Of a stretch of DNA of 20,242 nt, positions 1-7,838 are shown one piece after another (within the stretch, counting starts at the first letter, position 1; every line of letters begins with the position of its first letter). The translations under genes and the position numbers were made by a program. The notes beneath the pieces are model-generated. The model was given only the letters and a program-made list of their open reading frames with translations. It was not told the DNA's origin and did no database searches. This stretch comes from Clostridiales bacterium (GTDB lineage Bacteria > Bacillota > Clostridia > Lachnospirales > Lachnospiraceae), in the NCBI GenBank assembly GCA_021204765.1, contig JAJPYU010000132.1:1-20242 (forward strand), read 5' to 3'.

Positions 1-1
1 A

Positions 2-229
2 CTGGAGGGTACCCTGGAGATCGTGGACGGCGCCTTCAAGTTCAAATATGATCCTGAGAGCGAGCCTCATGCCCACGACATTATTTCCGGCAAGTTCATG
101 CACGGTGATGATATCTTCGCAAATGAGAGCCGCCTCATGAATCTGGGCAAGGATCCTGAGTTCAAGGCCCGCAAGGCGCACTACACCGCGGTCTGCGACC
201 CGACCCCCTCCCCCTCCAAAGCAAAGTAA
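2..229 (+). CDS. C-terminal end of an unrecognised protein (5' truncated)
   Basis: An open frame runs in from the left edge and stops at TAA 227-229, giving about 75 residues. It continues upstream of the window, so the internal GTG at 23 is not a start. The visible tail is rich in charged residues and His and ends in a Pro/Ser/Lys stretch (PTPSPSKAK), a typical disordered C-terminus. No signal peptide, membrane segment or catalytic motif is visible. The stop lies 15 nt before the next start codon, with the next gene's AAGGAG ribosome binding site between them, so the two genes are almost certainly cotranscribed and may act together. I do not recognise the family. Confidence 0.75.
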   Translation: MEGTLEIVDGAFKFKYDPESEPHAHDIISGKFMHGDDIFANESRLMNLGKDPEFKARKAHYTAVCDPTPSPSKAK

Positions 230-244
230 GAAAGGAGAATTACC

Positions 245-1096
245 ATGGCAGATTTCAAATTCGAACCTATGAGGAGCATGATATTTGTGGACTGCGAGTG
301 CGAGGACTACCGCCCGAAGCTTATGCGCTGGCTGTACAAGACCCACATTCCCGACAGCATCTCCCAGTTTGAGCCCTATGTGACTAAGTACGCATTTTAT
401 CCCACTTTCCCCATCCCGCCCGAAGGCGAGCGTTTCGGCTATGCCAGGATGCAGCTGACTGAGCATCATTGGCTGGTCAGCGACCTGGATCCCCGCCTGG
501 AGATCAAAGCTCTGGCAGAGGTCTTCCCCATGGACGTGCTGGTATGGCAGGGAAATATCCCGGCATCAGCTCTGGGCGCCGGACAGATGGAGGCCGAAGG
601 TGACGTAGGCAACGCAGCCAGGAAGTCCGACAATGCGGAAGGCAAGCCTTTCGTCTTCGATTTCCTTCCCATGTGGTGGGAGAAAGACATAAAGGGCAAA
701 GGCCGCACTATCGATGACGGCGCCAACTATCGTTTCCACATGGCCATCGGCTTCCCCGACGGAGTGGACAAGGCAGAGGGCGAGAAATGGCTTTTCGAGA
801 AAGCCATCCCCGTATTCGAGGCAGCTCCTGAGTGCACCCGCATCCTGGCCAGCCATGTGAAGAACGACATCAACGGCAGCAAGATGGACTGGGAGCTGGA
901 GCTGTGGTTTGAGCATCAGTCCGGCTGGTACAAGGTAATGGTGGAGGATGCCAAAGCCATCGAGAAGCCCGACTGGGCCCAGCAGGATGCTTTCCCCTTC
1001 CTGAAGCCTTATCACAATGTATGCAGCGGAGCTATCGCTGACTATACGCCGGCTAATAACCTGCAGAACTATCGCGGATATATCTGCACCAGATAA
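245..1096 (+). CDS. Unrecognised soluble protein, possibly two ferredoxin-like (EthD-type) halves
   Basis: A 283-aa protein starting at ATG 245 behind AAGAAAGGAG. It has no signal peptide or membrane segment. The N-terminal half carries a segment (about residues 30-60, KTHIPDSISQFEPYVTKYAF) whose pattern of an aromatic strand, a helix with a His-Pro and a Tyr/Phe-rich strand recalls dimeric alpha/beta-barrel proteins such as the EthD family. The second half (about residues 160-210) has a similar strand-helix-strand rhythm starting at FHMAIGFPDG. This is a fold-level guess, not a family assignment. Trp and aromatic residues are frequent (WW near 145, several W later), compatible with an aromatic or hydrophobic ligand. 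It is the second gene of an operon whose upstream member is cut by the window edge, and it is followed by a strong terminator at 1217. The function is unknown. Confidence 0.85.
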   Translation: MADFKFEPMRSMIFVDCECEDYRPKLMRWLYKTHIPDSISQFEPYVTKYAFYPTFPIPPEGERFGYARMQLTEHHWLVSDLDPRLEIKALAEVFPMDVLVWQGNIPASALGAGQMEAEGDVGNAARKSDNAEGKPFVFDFLPMWWEKDIKGKGRTIDDGANYRFHMAIGFPDGVDKAEGEKWLFEKAIPVFEAAPECTRILASHVKNDINGSKMDWELELWFEHQSGWYKVMVEDAKAIEKPDWAQQDAFPFLKPYHNVCSGAIADYTPANNLQNYRGYICTR

Positions 1097-1216
1097 GGCA
1101 GTTGCCGTATACAGTCCGGCAGGATGAGGCTGCCATAGCCAGATTGTCCTGCTGCGGATCCAACTGAATATGTCAAAACATACTTAGTGGATTTTTTTGA
1201 CCGAAAGGTTATTTTT

Positions 1217-1259
1217 CGCCACACAGATGATCATTACGATTGTCTGTGTGGCGTTTTTT
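1217..1259 (+). terminator. Rho-independent terminator after the first operon
   Basis: A perfect 11-bp stem (CGCCACACAGA at 1217-1227 with TCTGTGTGGCG at 1243-1253) is extended inward by further A-T and G-U pairs and followed directly by six T. It lies 120 bp after the stop of the 283-aa gene and closes that transcription unit. Confidence 0.9.
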
Positions 1260-1285
1260 CATAATAAAGTACCTGGATTGCGGCA

Positions 1286-1315
1286 TTGACTTTAGGCATG
1301 CCCGGGGTATATGAT
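1286..1315 (+). promoter_or_regulatory. Candidate promoter for the MATE gene
   Basis: TTGACT (1286-1291) and TATGAT (1310-1315) are separated by 18 bp, just after the preceding terminator and about 45 bp before the MATE start codon. Both boxes are close to sigma-A consensus. Confidence 0.6.
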
Positions 1316-1359
1316 GTCCGAGTGTCAGATGGATTTTAAAGGAAAGGATACAGATCTTT

Positions 1360-2688
1360 ATGAGTGAGACATTTATGAAGGAGCGGCCGGTATTTCCCCT
1401 GCTGCTGTCCATGGCGCTGCCCATGGTGGTGAGCATGCTGGTGAACTCCCTTTACAATATAGTGGACAGCTTTTTCGTGGCAAAGATCAGCGAGGAGGCC
1501 ATGACGGCCCTCTCCCTGGTCTTCCCGGTGCAGAACCTGATAAACGCCATAGCCATAGGCTTCGGAGTGGGCATCAACGCCATGATCTCCTATTTCCTGG
1601 GTGCCGGACAGCGGGAGAAGGCAAACACTGCCGCCATGAATGGGCTCATCCTTTCCATCATCCACGGAGTGGGGATGATGGTGATATGCATAGCCATCAT
1701 GCCCTGGTTCTTATCCAGATTTACCACGGATGAGACGGTCATCGCCATGGGAGTGCAGTACGCTACCATAGCATTTGCGTTTTCTATTATAATTTCCGTG
1801 GGGCTGGCCTTTGAGAAGATCTTCCAGGCCGTGGGATGGATGAAGATATCCATGATGGCACTCATGGGCGGCTGCATCATGAATATCATAATGGACCCGG
1901 TGCTGATCTTCGGGCTGGGGATCTTCCCGCAGATGGGCATAAGGGGAGCGGCTCTGGCCACCGGCTTCGGGCAGGTGGTAAATCTGGCCATCTATCTTAT
2001 TGCATACAAGTTAAGGAACATGCCTGTGGAATTAAAGAGAAAATACATTTCCCTGAAAACAAAGGAGATCACGCCACGGCTCTACGCCATAGGCATTCCC
2101 GCCATGCTCAATATGGCTCTGGCCTCGGTGCTCATCACTATTTTAAACCGTATACTCTCAATTTACTCCCAGACTTATGTGCTGGTGCTGGGAATCTATT
2201 ATAAGCTGCAGACCTTCCTCTATCTGCCGGCCAACGGCTTCGTCCAGGGGATGCGGCCCATAGTGGGGTATAACTTTGGAGCGGGAGAGAAGGAGCGGGT
2301 GAAAAAGATTTACCTGTCGGGGCTTCTGATGAATGTCCTCATCATGACCGCCGGGACCATCATTTGTGCCCTGGCCGCGGATAAGCTCATAGGGCTGTAC
2401 TCCACGAACCCGGAGACCATCGCCATAGGCACGCGGGCCTTCCACATCATCTGCATAGGCTTCATAGTCTCCGCCGTCTCCGTCACCACCACCGGTGCCA
2501 TGGAGGGCCTGGGCAAGGGGGTGCGCTCCCTTATCATCACCATGTGCCGCTATGTGGTGATCATCCTGCCCGTGGCAGCCATCCTGGCACGAGTTATCGG
2601 GCCTGACGCGGTATGGAACTGTTTCTGGGTCGCTGAGGCGGCGACGGCTCTGATAGCATTTATAGTGTACAGGAAAACCTTAAATTGA
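1360..2688 (+). CDS. MATE-family multidrug/toxin extrusion antiporter
   Basis: A 442-aa integral membrane protein of the usual MATE length with about 12 hydrophobic segments in two similar halves. The N-terminus has the family pattern: a positively charged start, then PLLLSMALPMVVSMLVNSLY, then the NIVDSFFVAKI segment and the conserved ALSLVFPVQNL and GVGINAMIS region. The second half shows NMALASVLITILN and the GFVQGMRPIVGYNFGA segment, a hallmark of bacterial MATE proteins of the NorM/DinF/MepA group. By family knowledge it exports cationic compounds across the cytoplasmic membrane in exchange for Na+ or H+; the substrate cannot be read from sequence. ATG 1360 is preceded by AAAGGAAAGG. It is a single-gene unit with its own promoter and a terminator shared with convergent guaB. 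A MATE-type flippase acting on another lipid or metabolite is possible. Confidence 0.93.
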   Translation: MSETFMKERPVFPLLLSMALPMVVSMLVNSLYNIVDSFFVAKISEEAMTALSLVFPVQNLINAIAIGFGVGINAMISYFLGAGQREKANTAAMNGLILSIIHGVGMMVICIAIMPWFLSRFTTDETVIAMGVQYATIAFAFSIIISVGLAFEKIFQAVGWMKISMMALMGGCIMNIIMDPVLIFGLGIFPQMGIRGAALATGFGQVVNLAIYLIAYKLRNMPVELKRKYISLKTKEITPRLYAIGIPAMLNMALASVLITILNRILSIYSQTYVLVLGIYYKLQTFLYLPANGFVQGMRPIVGYNFGAGEKERVKKIYLSGLLMNVLIMTAGTIICALAADKLIGLYSTNPETIAIGTRAFHIICIGFIVSAVSVTTTGAMEGLGKGVRSLIITMCRYVVIILPVAAILARVIGPDAVWNCFWVAEAATALIAFIVYRKTLN

Positions 2689-2716
2689 CTATGTGTGGAC
2701 AGCATCGTAAATAGAG

Positions 2717-2790
2717 ACCCCTGACAAGAAATAGTTCACGAGAAAAACATTTCCTGTTTTTCGACGAACTCATTTTTGGCAGGGGTTTCT
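2717..2790. terminator. Terminator between convergent MATE and guaB genes
   Basis: A long hairpin combines ACCCCTG (2717-2723) with CAGGGGT (2780-2786), plus inner pairing of AGTTC with GAACT and GAAAAACA with TGTTTTTC. On the plus strand it is followed by a T-rich tail (TTCTTT); the minus-strand tail is poorer. It lies between the two stops. Confidence 0.75.
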
Positions 2791-2813
2791 TTAAATAATT
2801 TACAGCTAGTATT

Positions 2814-4268
2814 TTACTCCACCGAATAGTTCGGTGCTTCCTTGGTGATATGTATGTCGTGGGGGTGGCTCTCCTTTAAGGCCGCAGGCGAGATCTTCAC
2901 GAACTCGCTGTTCGCGATCAGGTCAGGTATGGTGGGTGCACCGCAGTAGCCCATGCCGGAACGGATGCCGCCCACCAGCTGGAAGATGGTATCCTCCACG
3001 CTGCCCTTGTAGGCCACACGGCCTTCGACGCCCTCGGGGACCAGCTTTTTCGCATCCTCCTGGAAGTATCTGTCCTTGCTTCCGTTCTCCATGGCGGCCA
3101 GGGAACCCATGCCCCTGTATACCTTATACTTACGGCCCTGATAGAGCTCGAAGTCTCCGGGTGCCTCGTCGCAGCCCGCGAATATGGAGCCCATCATGCA
3201 GACATTTGCGCCTGCCGCCAGGGCTTTGGTCATGTCTCCGGAATACTTGATGCCGCCGTCAGCGATGATGGGGACATTGTATTCACGGGCAGCTTCATAG
3301 CAGTCCATGATAGCGGTGATCTGGGGCACGCCGATGCCGGCCACCACACGAGTGGTGCAGATGGATCCGGGGCCGATGCCTACCTTTACCGCGTCAGCAC
3401 CGGACTTGATAAGCGCTGTGGTGGCAGCAGCCGTGGCGACATTACCCGCGATGACCTGCAGGTCAGGGTAGGCAGCCTTGATCCGCGCGACTGCGTTTAA
3501 AATATTCTTTGAATGGCCGTGGGCGGAGTCCACTACGATGACGTCCACCTGCTCCCCGACGAGGGCGGCCACCCTCTCCATCATATCCCCGGTGATGCCT
3601 ACGCCTGCGCCGCAGAGGAGACGCCCCTGCTCGTCTTTGGCGGACTGGGGATATTTGATCTGCTTCTCAATGTCTTTTATAGTGATGAGGCCTTTCAGCT
3701 TAAATTCGTCATCCACGATGGGAAGTTTCTCTTTGCGGGAGCGAGCCAGGATATCCTTGGCATCCTCCAGGGATATGCCTTCCTTCGCAGTAACCAGATT
3801 CTCACTGGTCATGCATTCGCTTATCTTTTTGCTGTAATCGGTTTCGAATTTCAGATCACGGTTGGTGATGATGCCCACCAGGGTGCCATCGTCCTTTATA
3901 ATGGGGACACCGGAGATCCTGTACTGGCTCATGAGATTCTCGGCGTCCAGCAGCGTGTGGTCGGCTGAGAGGGAGAAAGGATCGGAGATGACCCCGTACT
4001 CGGAACGCTTCACCTTGTCTACCTCGTCGGCCTGGGCTTCTATGGACATATTCTTATGTATGATGCCAATGCCGCCCTGCCGGGCCATGGCGATTGCCAT
4101 CCGGCTTTCTGTGACCGTATCCATGCTGGCACTCATCATGGGGATATTCAGTGTGATCTTATTAGTCAAATGTGTGGTCAGATCGATCATGTTAGGTGTA
4201 ACTTCCGAATACGCCGGAACCAGCAACACGTCATCAAAAGTAATGCCTTCGCCAATGATTTTTGCCAT
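2814..4268 (-). CDS. guaB: Inosine-5'-monophosphate dehydrogenase
   Basis: A 484-aa protein of the normal bacterial IMPDH length. It oxidises IMP to XMP with NAD+, the first committed step of GMP synthesis, in the cytoplasm. The (beta/alpha)8 barrel begins at once (ITFDDVLLVPAYSEV, residues 9-23), is interrupted by a tandem CBS (Bateman) pair at about 95-205, and resumes. The IMP-site loop GIGPGSICTT carries the catalytic Cys304. The phosphate-binding ADGGIKYSGD and the GMGS segment follow, and the mobile-flap region lies near residues 390-410 (YRGMGSLAAM, then KDRYFQ). The ATG at 4268 is preceded by GAGGAGG on the minus strand. It is monocistronic, with a near-consensus promoter at 4308-4336. 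CBS domains in this family bind adenine/guanine nucleotides and tune activity. Nothing unusual is visible. Confidence 0.97.
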   Translation of the reverse strand: MAKIIGEGITFDDVLLVPAYSEVTPNMIDLTTHLTNKITLNIPMMSASMDTVTESRMAIAMARQGGIGIIHKNMSIEAQADEVDKVKRSEYGVISDPFSLSADHTLLDAENLMSQYRISGVPIIKDDGTLVGIITNRDLKFETDYSKKISECMTSENLVTAKEGISLEDAKDILARSRKEKLPIVDDEFKLKGLITIKDIEKQIKYPQSAKDEQGRLLCGAGVGITGDMMERVAALVGEQVDVIVVDSAHGHSKNILNAVARIKAAYPDLQVIAGNVATAAATTALIKSGADAVKVGIGPGSICTTRVVAGIGVPQITAIMDCYEAAREYNVPIIADGGIKYSGDMTKALAAGANVCMMGSIFAGCDEAPGDFELYQGRKYKVYRGMGSLAAMENGSKDRYFQEDAKKLVPEGVEGRVAYKGSVEDTIFQLVGGIRSGMGYCGAPTIPDLIANSEFVKISPAALKESHPHDIHITKEAPNYSVE

Positions 4269-4307
4269 CTTTGGTCCTCCTCATAAATCTTGCAAAATGT
4301 TTTTTTT

Positions 4308-4336
4308 ATTGTAGTTTTTTTGCAGGATAAAGTCAA
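4308..4336 (-). promoter_or_regulatory. guaB promoter
   Basis: On the minus strand, TTGACT (complement of 4331-4336) and TACAAT (complement of 4308-4313) are separated by exactly 17 bp. The start codon is about 40 bp downstream. It lies back-to-back with the glnA promoter. Confidence 0.8.
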
Positions 4337-4360
4337 CTTTTTTGTAGATTTTCAAAAAGG

Positions 4361-4373
4361 AGTGTGCTATACT
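4361..4373 (+). promoter_or_regulatory. Candidate glnA promoter (extended -10)
   Basis: TGCTATACT (-10 hexamer TATACT at 4368-4373 with an upstream TG) is a good extended -10. No good -35 lies at 17 bp; TTGTAG at 4342 is 20 bp away. It would start a leader of nearly 200 nt before glnA. Confidence 0.5.
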
Positions 4374-4399
4374 TTTCGAAACAAGCAAATACTGACAAC

Positions 4400-4438
4400 A
4401 GCCGGCAAGGGAGTCATCAGAGGCTCAGTCTGTCGGCT
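4400..4438 (+). other. First stem-loop of the glnA leader
   Basis: AGCCGGCA (4400-4407) pairs with TGTCGGCT (4431-4438), including one G-U. An upper stem GAGTC/GGCTC (4411-4415, 4422-4426) closes the hexaloop ATCAGA. The loop has A1 but not G4, so it does not match the ANTAR signature. It abuts the ANTAR-type pair directly. Confidence 0.6.
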
Positions 4439-4487
4439 TATATTTTGTGACAGGTTACAAAATATAATGCTCTGCGAAGGTATGCAG
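4439..4487 (+). promoter_or_regulatory. Tandem hexaloop hairpins: probable ANTAR-protein binding site in the glnA leader
   Basis: Hairpin 1 is an 11-bp stem (4439-4449 with 4456-4466) closed by G-U around the hexaloop ACAGGT. After a 5-nt linker, hairpin 2 is a 5-bp stem CTGCG/TGCAG (4472-4476, 4483-4487), also closed by G-U, around the hexaloop AAGGTA. Both loops have A at position 1 and G at position 4. This matches the two-hairpin motif known to be bound by ANTAR antiterminators such as EutV and NasR. An ANTAR regulator is encoded immediately downstream of glnA. Unlike the classic cases, I see no U-tract terminator between the hairpins and the glnA start. The 3' flank of hairpin 2 (4487-4494) can instead pair with 4522-4531. 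Confidence 0.72.
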
Positions 4488-4572
4488 CCTGCGGAGAGGA
4501 AATTGCTGCCAGGCAATCCGCCCGCACAGGCCGATTGCGCAGGCGCAGTCTGAATTTAAGGAGGAAACCACA

Positions 4573-5904
4573 ATGAAACATTATACCCGTGATGATACCA
4601 TTCGCATGATAGAGGATGAGGACATCGAGTTCATCCGCCTGCAGTTTACTGACATTTTGGGAAATCTGAGAAATGTTGCCATCACCAGCAGCCAGCTTAA
4701 TAAGGCCCTGGACAATCGCTGTATGTTCGACGGCTCATCCATAGAGGGATTTGTCAGGGTGGAGGAGTCGGATCTGTACCTGCATCCGGATCTTAACACT
4801 TTCACCATCTTTCCCTGGAGGCCCCAGCAGGGAAAAGTGGCCCGCTTTATCTGCGATATCTACCGTCCTGAGGGGACGCCTTTTGAGGGAGATCCCAGGC
4901 TGGTGCTTAAAAAAGCTTTAAGCCGCCTTAAAGAGACCGGATACAGCTTTGAGGTGGGACCCGAGTGCGAATTCTTCCTTTTTGATACCGATGACAGTGG
5001 CCGCCCCACCACGAACACCGGCGAGATGGCCGGATATTTCGAGATGGGGCCCAATGATTTCGGAGAGAATGCAAGGCGTGACATGGTCCTGACCCTGGAG
5101 GACATGGGCTTCGAGATCGAGGCCTCCCATCACGAGGCGGCTCCCGGCCAGCACGAGATAGATTTCCGCTATGAACCGGCGCTTAAGGCCGCCGATGACA
5201 TCATGACCGGGAAGCTGGCCATCAAGACTGTGGCAAAGCGTCACGGCCTCTGGGCTACTTTTATGCCCAAGCCCAAGTCAGGAGTCAACGGCTCCGGCAT
5301 GCATATCAATATGTCCCTGTCAAAGGATGGGAAAAATATTTTCAATAATCCCGATGACGAGTATGGGCTGAGCATGGAGGCCTACTATTTCATCGGCGGG
5401 CTCATGGAGCATGTCCGGGCTATGACTGCCATCACTAATCCCCTGGTAAATTCCTACAAGAGGCTGGTCTCGGGCTTTGAGGCACCCATCCACATCGCCT
5501 GGTCCGTAAAGAACAGGAGTCCTTTAATACGCATTCCCTCACTGTGCAAGGGTGATATGAGAGTGGAGCTTCGCAGCCCTGATTCCGCCGCGAATCCTTA
5601 CCTGGCCCTGGCTCTCTGTCTCTCAGCCGGACTTGACGGGATCAAAAATAAGATTGCTCCGCCGGACTGCATTAAGAAAAATATTTATGAGCTTTCCGAT
5701 AAGGAGTGCCAGGAGCTGGGTATCAGGGAGCTGCCGGCCAATCTGGGCGATGCCCTGGACATCATGGAGCAGGATGATTTCGTTAAAGGCGTCCTGGGAG
5801 AGCATATCACAGAGGTTTACCTGAATTCCAAGAGAAAAGAACTGGATTCCTACCTGCGCAGCGTCAGCCAGTGGGAAGTATCAAATTATCTGAACAAATA
5901 TTGA
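4573..5904 (+). CDS. glnA: Glutamine synthetase, type I (GSI-alpha size class)
   Basis: A 443-aa protein that makes glutamine from glutamate, ammonia and ATP; family members are cytoplasmic dodecamers. Signatures appear in order: the beta-grasp N-terminus with FTDILGNLRN; FDGSSIEGFVRVEESD (near residues 50-65); the metal-binding GPECEFFLF; the HHEAAPGQHEIDF loop (about 180-192); the ATP-binding NGSGMHINMSL (about 237-247); NSYKRLVSGFEAP; and RVELRSPDSAANPYLA. The length and lack of the roughly 25-residue insert place it with the GSI-alpha enzymes of Firmicutes, controlled by feedback inhibition rather than adenylylation. ATG 4573 follows TAAGGAGG. The ANTAR gene starts 18 nt after its stop, so the two form one operon. 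The leader carries paired ANTAR hexaloop hairpins, so expression is probably tuned by that regulator. Confidence 0.97.
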   Translation: MKHYTRDDTIRMIEDEDIEFIRLQFTDILGNLRNVAITSSQLNKALDNRCMFDGSSIEGFVRVEESDLYLHPDLNTFTIFPWRPQQGKVARFICDIYRPEGTPFEGDPRLVLKKALSRLKETGYSFEVGPECEFFLFDTDDSGRPTTNTGEMAGYFEMGPNDFGENARRDMVLTLEDMGFEIEASHHEAAPGQHEIDFRYEPALKAADDIMTGKLAIKTVAKRHGLWATFMPKPKSGVNGSGMHINMSLSKDGKNIFNNPDDEYGLSMEAYYFIGGLMEHVRAMTAITNPLVNSYKRLVSGFEAPIHIAWSVKNRSPLIRIPSLCKGDMRVELRSPDSAANPYLALALCLSAGLDGIKNKIAPPDCIKKNIYELSDKECQELGIRELPANLGDALDIMEQDDFVKGVLGEHITEVYLNSKRKELDSYLRSVSQWEVSNYLNKY

Positions 5905-5922
5905 TAAAGGCGGAAGTATATC

Positions 5923-6471
5923 GTGACAGGGGTAATTATTGCCTTTCCCAGGGCTGAGGTCGGGAACAAAATAAAGGCGATACTTGTCCGCAGCGGATAT
6001 CAGGTGACCGGTGTCTATACAAGTGGTTCCCAGGTGATACAGGGGGTAAACGGCTTAGATGACGGCATCGTGATCACGAGCTACCGTCTGCCGGATATGA
6101 TCTATCGCGAGCTGAGGGAGGATCTGCCTGCCGAATTCAGGATGATCGCGCTCACTTCCCAGGAGCAGTGGGATGAAAATGGGGACGAGGGGGTCATCAG
6201 CCTTTCCCTGCCCTTAAAGGTCCATGAGCTGCTCTCCACCCTGGAGATGGAGGTCTACAATCTGGAGAGGGCCAGGAGGCGCAGAAAGAAAAAACCCGCT
6301 GTCCGCAGCACCGAGGAGCAGGCTATCATCGACAAGGCCAAGGGGATACTGATGAGCCGGAATAATATGAGCGAGCCGGAGGCGCACAGGTATCTGCAGA
6401 AGACGTCCATGGACAATGGGACTTCTTTCACGGAGACCGCGCAAATGATACTGAGTTTGATGGACTTCTGA
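5923..6471 (+). CDS. ANTAR-domain RNA-binding regulator with a degenerate receiver (NitR-like)
   Basis: 182 aa from GTG 5923. Residues 1-105 follow the receiver fold pattern (strand VIIAFP, later the GIVITSYRLPD strand and the MIALTS strand). However, the place of the phospho-accepting Asp before the RLPD loop is Ser53, and the acidic pair normally found after strand 1 is absent, so classic phosphorylation is unlikely. A basic linker (RARRRRKKK, about 116-124) leads to a C-terminal ANTAR domain (about 130-182) with the typical IIDKAKGILM and EAHRYLQKTSMDNG segments. ANTAR proteins bind tandem hexaloop hairpins in nascent RNA and prevent termination or relieve repression. The gene is 18 nt downstream of glnA, matching the clostridial glnA-nitR arrangement. 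The glnA leader has such hairpins, so this is very likely its regulator. The ribosome binding site (AAGGCGG) is modest, in keeping with low expression. Confidence 0.9.
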   Translation: MTGVIIAFPRAEVGNKIKAILVRSGYQVTGVYTSGSQVIQGVNGLDDGIVITSYRLPDMIYRELREDLPAEFRMIALTSQEQWDENGDEGVISLSLPLKVHELLSTLEMEVYNLERARRRRKKKPAVRSTEEQAIIDKAKGILMSRNNMSEPEAHRYLQKTSMDNGTSFTETAQMILSLMDF

Positions 6472-6538
6472 AGGGGAGCCTGCGAAAAATACGCCTATGG
6501 ATTGCGACAAAGTCGTCGGGCAGTTTTCATTTACGCTG

Positions 6539-6567
6539 TTGATAAATACAGGGAAATTTGATACACT
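6539..6567 (+). promoter_or_regulatory. dapL promoter
   Basis: TTGATA (6539-6544) and TACACT (6562-6567) are separated by 17 bp, about 33 bp before the dapL ATG. It shows that dapL is not simply read from glnA. Confidence 0.7.
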
Positions 6568-6600
6568 TAGCTGAGTTGATTATATGGAAGGAGCATAGTC

Positions 6601-7815
6601 ATGTTTAAAGTAAACGAGAATTTTCAGAAGTTACCGGGGAGTTACTTGTTTAGTACCATAGCTAAAAAGGTCAACGAGTATCAGGCGGCGCACCCCGAGA
6701 AGAGCATTATCCGCCTCGGGATCGGGGATGTGACCCAGCCCCTGGCACCGGTGATTATCGAGGCGCTGCATAAGGCGGTGGATGAGATGGGCCATGCGGA
6801 GACTTTCCGCGGATATGCCCCGGATCTGGGGTATGATTTCCTGAGAAATGCCATCGCGAAGAATGACTATCAGGATCGGGGATGCGATGTCAGCCCGGAT
6901 GAGATCTTCGTCTCCGACGGAGCCAAGAGCGATTCCGCCAACATTCAGGAGCTTTTTGATACAAGATGCCGCATCGCGGTCTGCGACCCGGTCTATCCGG
7001 TATATGTGGATTCCAATGTCATGGCGGGACGGACAGGGACTTACGATTATGACAGCGAGACCTGGAGCGATGTCATCTACATGCCCTGCATAGCGGAGAA
7101 CGGTTTTGTGCCGGAGTACCCCAAAGAGACTCCCGACATGATATACCTCTGCCTGCCGAACAATCCCACCGGCACCACGCTGACGAAAGCGCAGCTTCAG
7201 GGATGGGTGGATTACGCTAATAAAGTCGGAGCTGTGATCCTCTACGATGGGGCTTATGAGGCCTATATCTCAGAAGATGACGTGCCTCATTCCATCTACG
7301 AGTGCGAGGGAGCCCGGACTTGTGCCATAGAATTAAAGAGTTTCTCAAAGAATGCCGGATTCACCGGCGTTCGGTTGGGCTACACTGTGGTTCCCAAAGA
7401 CTTAAAGTGCGGCGATGTCTCCCTCAACGCCATGTGGGCCAGACGCCACGGCACCAAGTTCAACGGAGCCCCTTATATCGTCCAGAGAGCGGGGGAGGCG
7501 GTCTATTCCGATGAGGGCAAGGCACAGTTGAAAGAGCAGGTGGCCTACTACATGAGAAATGCTTCCGCCATCAAGCAGGGCCTTACCGAGGCGGGCTTTA
7601 CCGCTTTCGGCGGCGTCAACGCCCCCTACATCTGGATGAAGACCCCGGAGGGAATGACCTCCTGGGAGTTCTTTGATTATTTGTTGGATACAGCTAATGT
7701 AGTCGGCACCCCGGGCTCCGGATTCGGCCCCAGCGGGGAGGGATACTTCCGCCTGACGGCTTTCGGGACATACGAAAACACCCTAGCCGCGCTGGAGCGT
7801 ATCAAGAATCTGTGA
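6601..7815 (+). CDS. dapL: LL-diaminopimelate aminotransferase
   Basis: A 404-aa class I/II PLP-dependent aminotransferase. In the DapL pathway it converts tetrahydrodipicolinate directly to LL-diaminopimelate with glutamate, bypassing the acylated (DapD/C/E) route. The family opening is clear: VNENFQKLPGSYLFSTIAKKV, then RLGIGDVTQPL and the GYAPDLGYDFLRNAIA segment. The PLP-lysine motif SFSKNAGFTGVRLGYT contains Lys250. CLPNNPTGT and YDGAYEAYI are the PLP ring and phosphate region. The length is normal. ATG 6601 follows GGAAGGAG. It has its own promoter and a terminator shared with convergent typA. dapA and dapB, which supply its substrate, lie 3-5 kb downstream, so the window encodes most of a DapL-type lysine/peptidoglycan precursor route. 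Confidence 0.96.
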   Translation: MFKVNENFQKLPGSYLFSTIAKKVNEYQAAHPEKSIIRLGIGDVTQPLAPVIIEALHKAVDEMGHAETFRGYAPDLGYDFLRNAIAKNDYQDRGCDVSPDEIFVSDGAKSDSANIQELFDTRCRIAVCDPVYPVYVDSNVMAGRTGTYDYDSETWSDVIYMPCIAENGFVPEYPKETPDMIYLCLPNNPTGTTLTKAQLQGWVDYANKVGAVILYDGAYEAYISEDDVPHSIYECEGARTCAIELKSFSKNAGFTGVRLGYTVVPKDLKCGDVSLNAMWARRHGTKFNGAPYIVQRAGEAVYSDEGKAQLKEQVAYYMRNASAIKQGLTEAGFTAFGGVNAPYIWMKTPEGMTSWEFFDYLLDTANVVGTPGSGFGPSGEGYFRLTAFGTYENTLAALERIKNL

Positions 7816-7838
7816 TAGAGCGAGAGAGTAAATAAAAG

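Noticed and set aside
6480..6530. Terminator after the ANTAR gene
   Set aside because: Only a 4-bp CGAC/GTCG stem with a distant TTTT is present, too weak to call.
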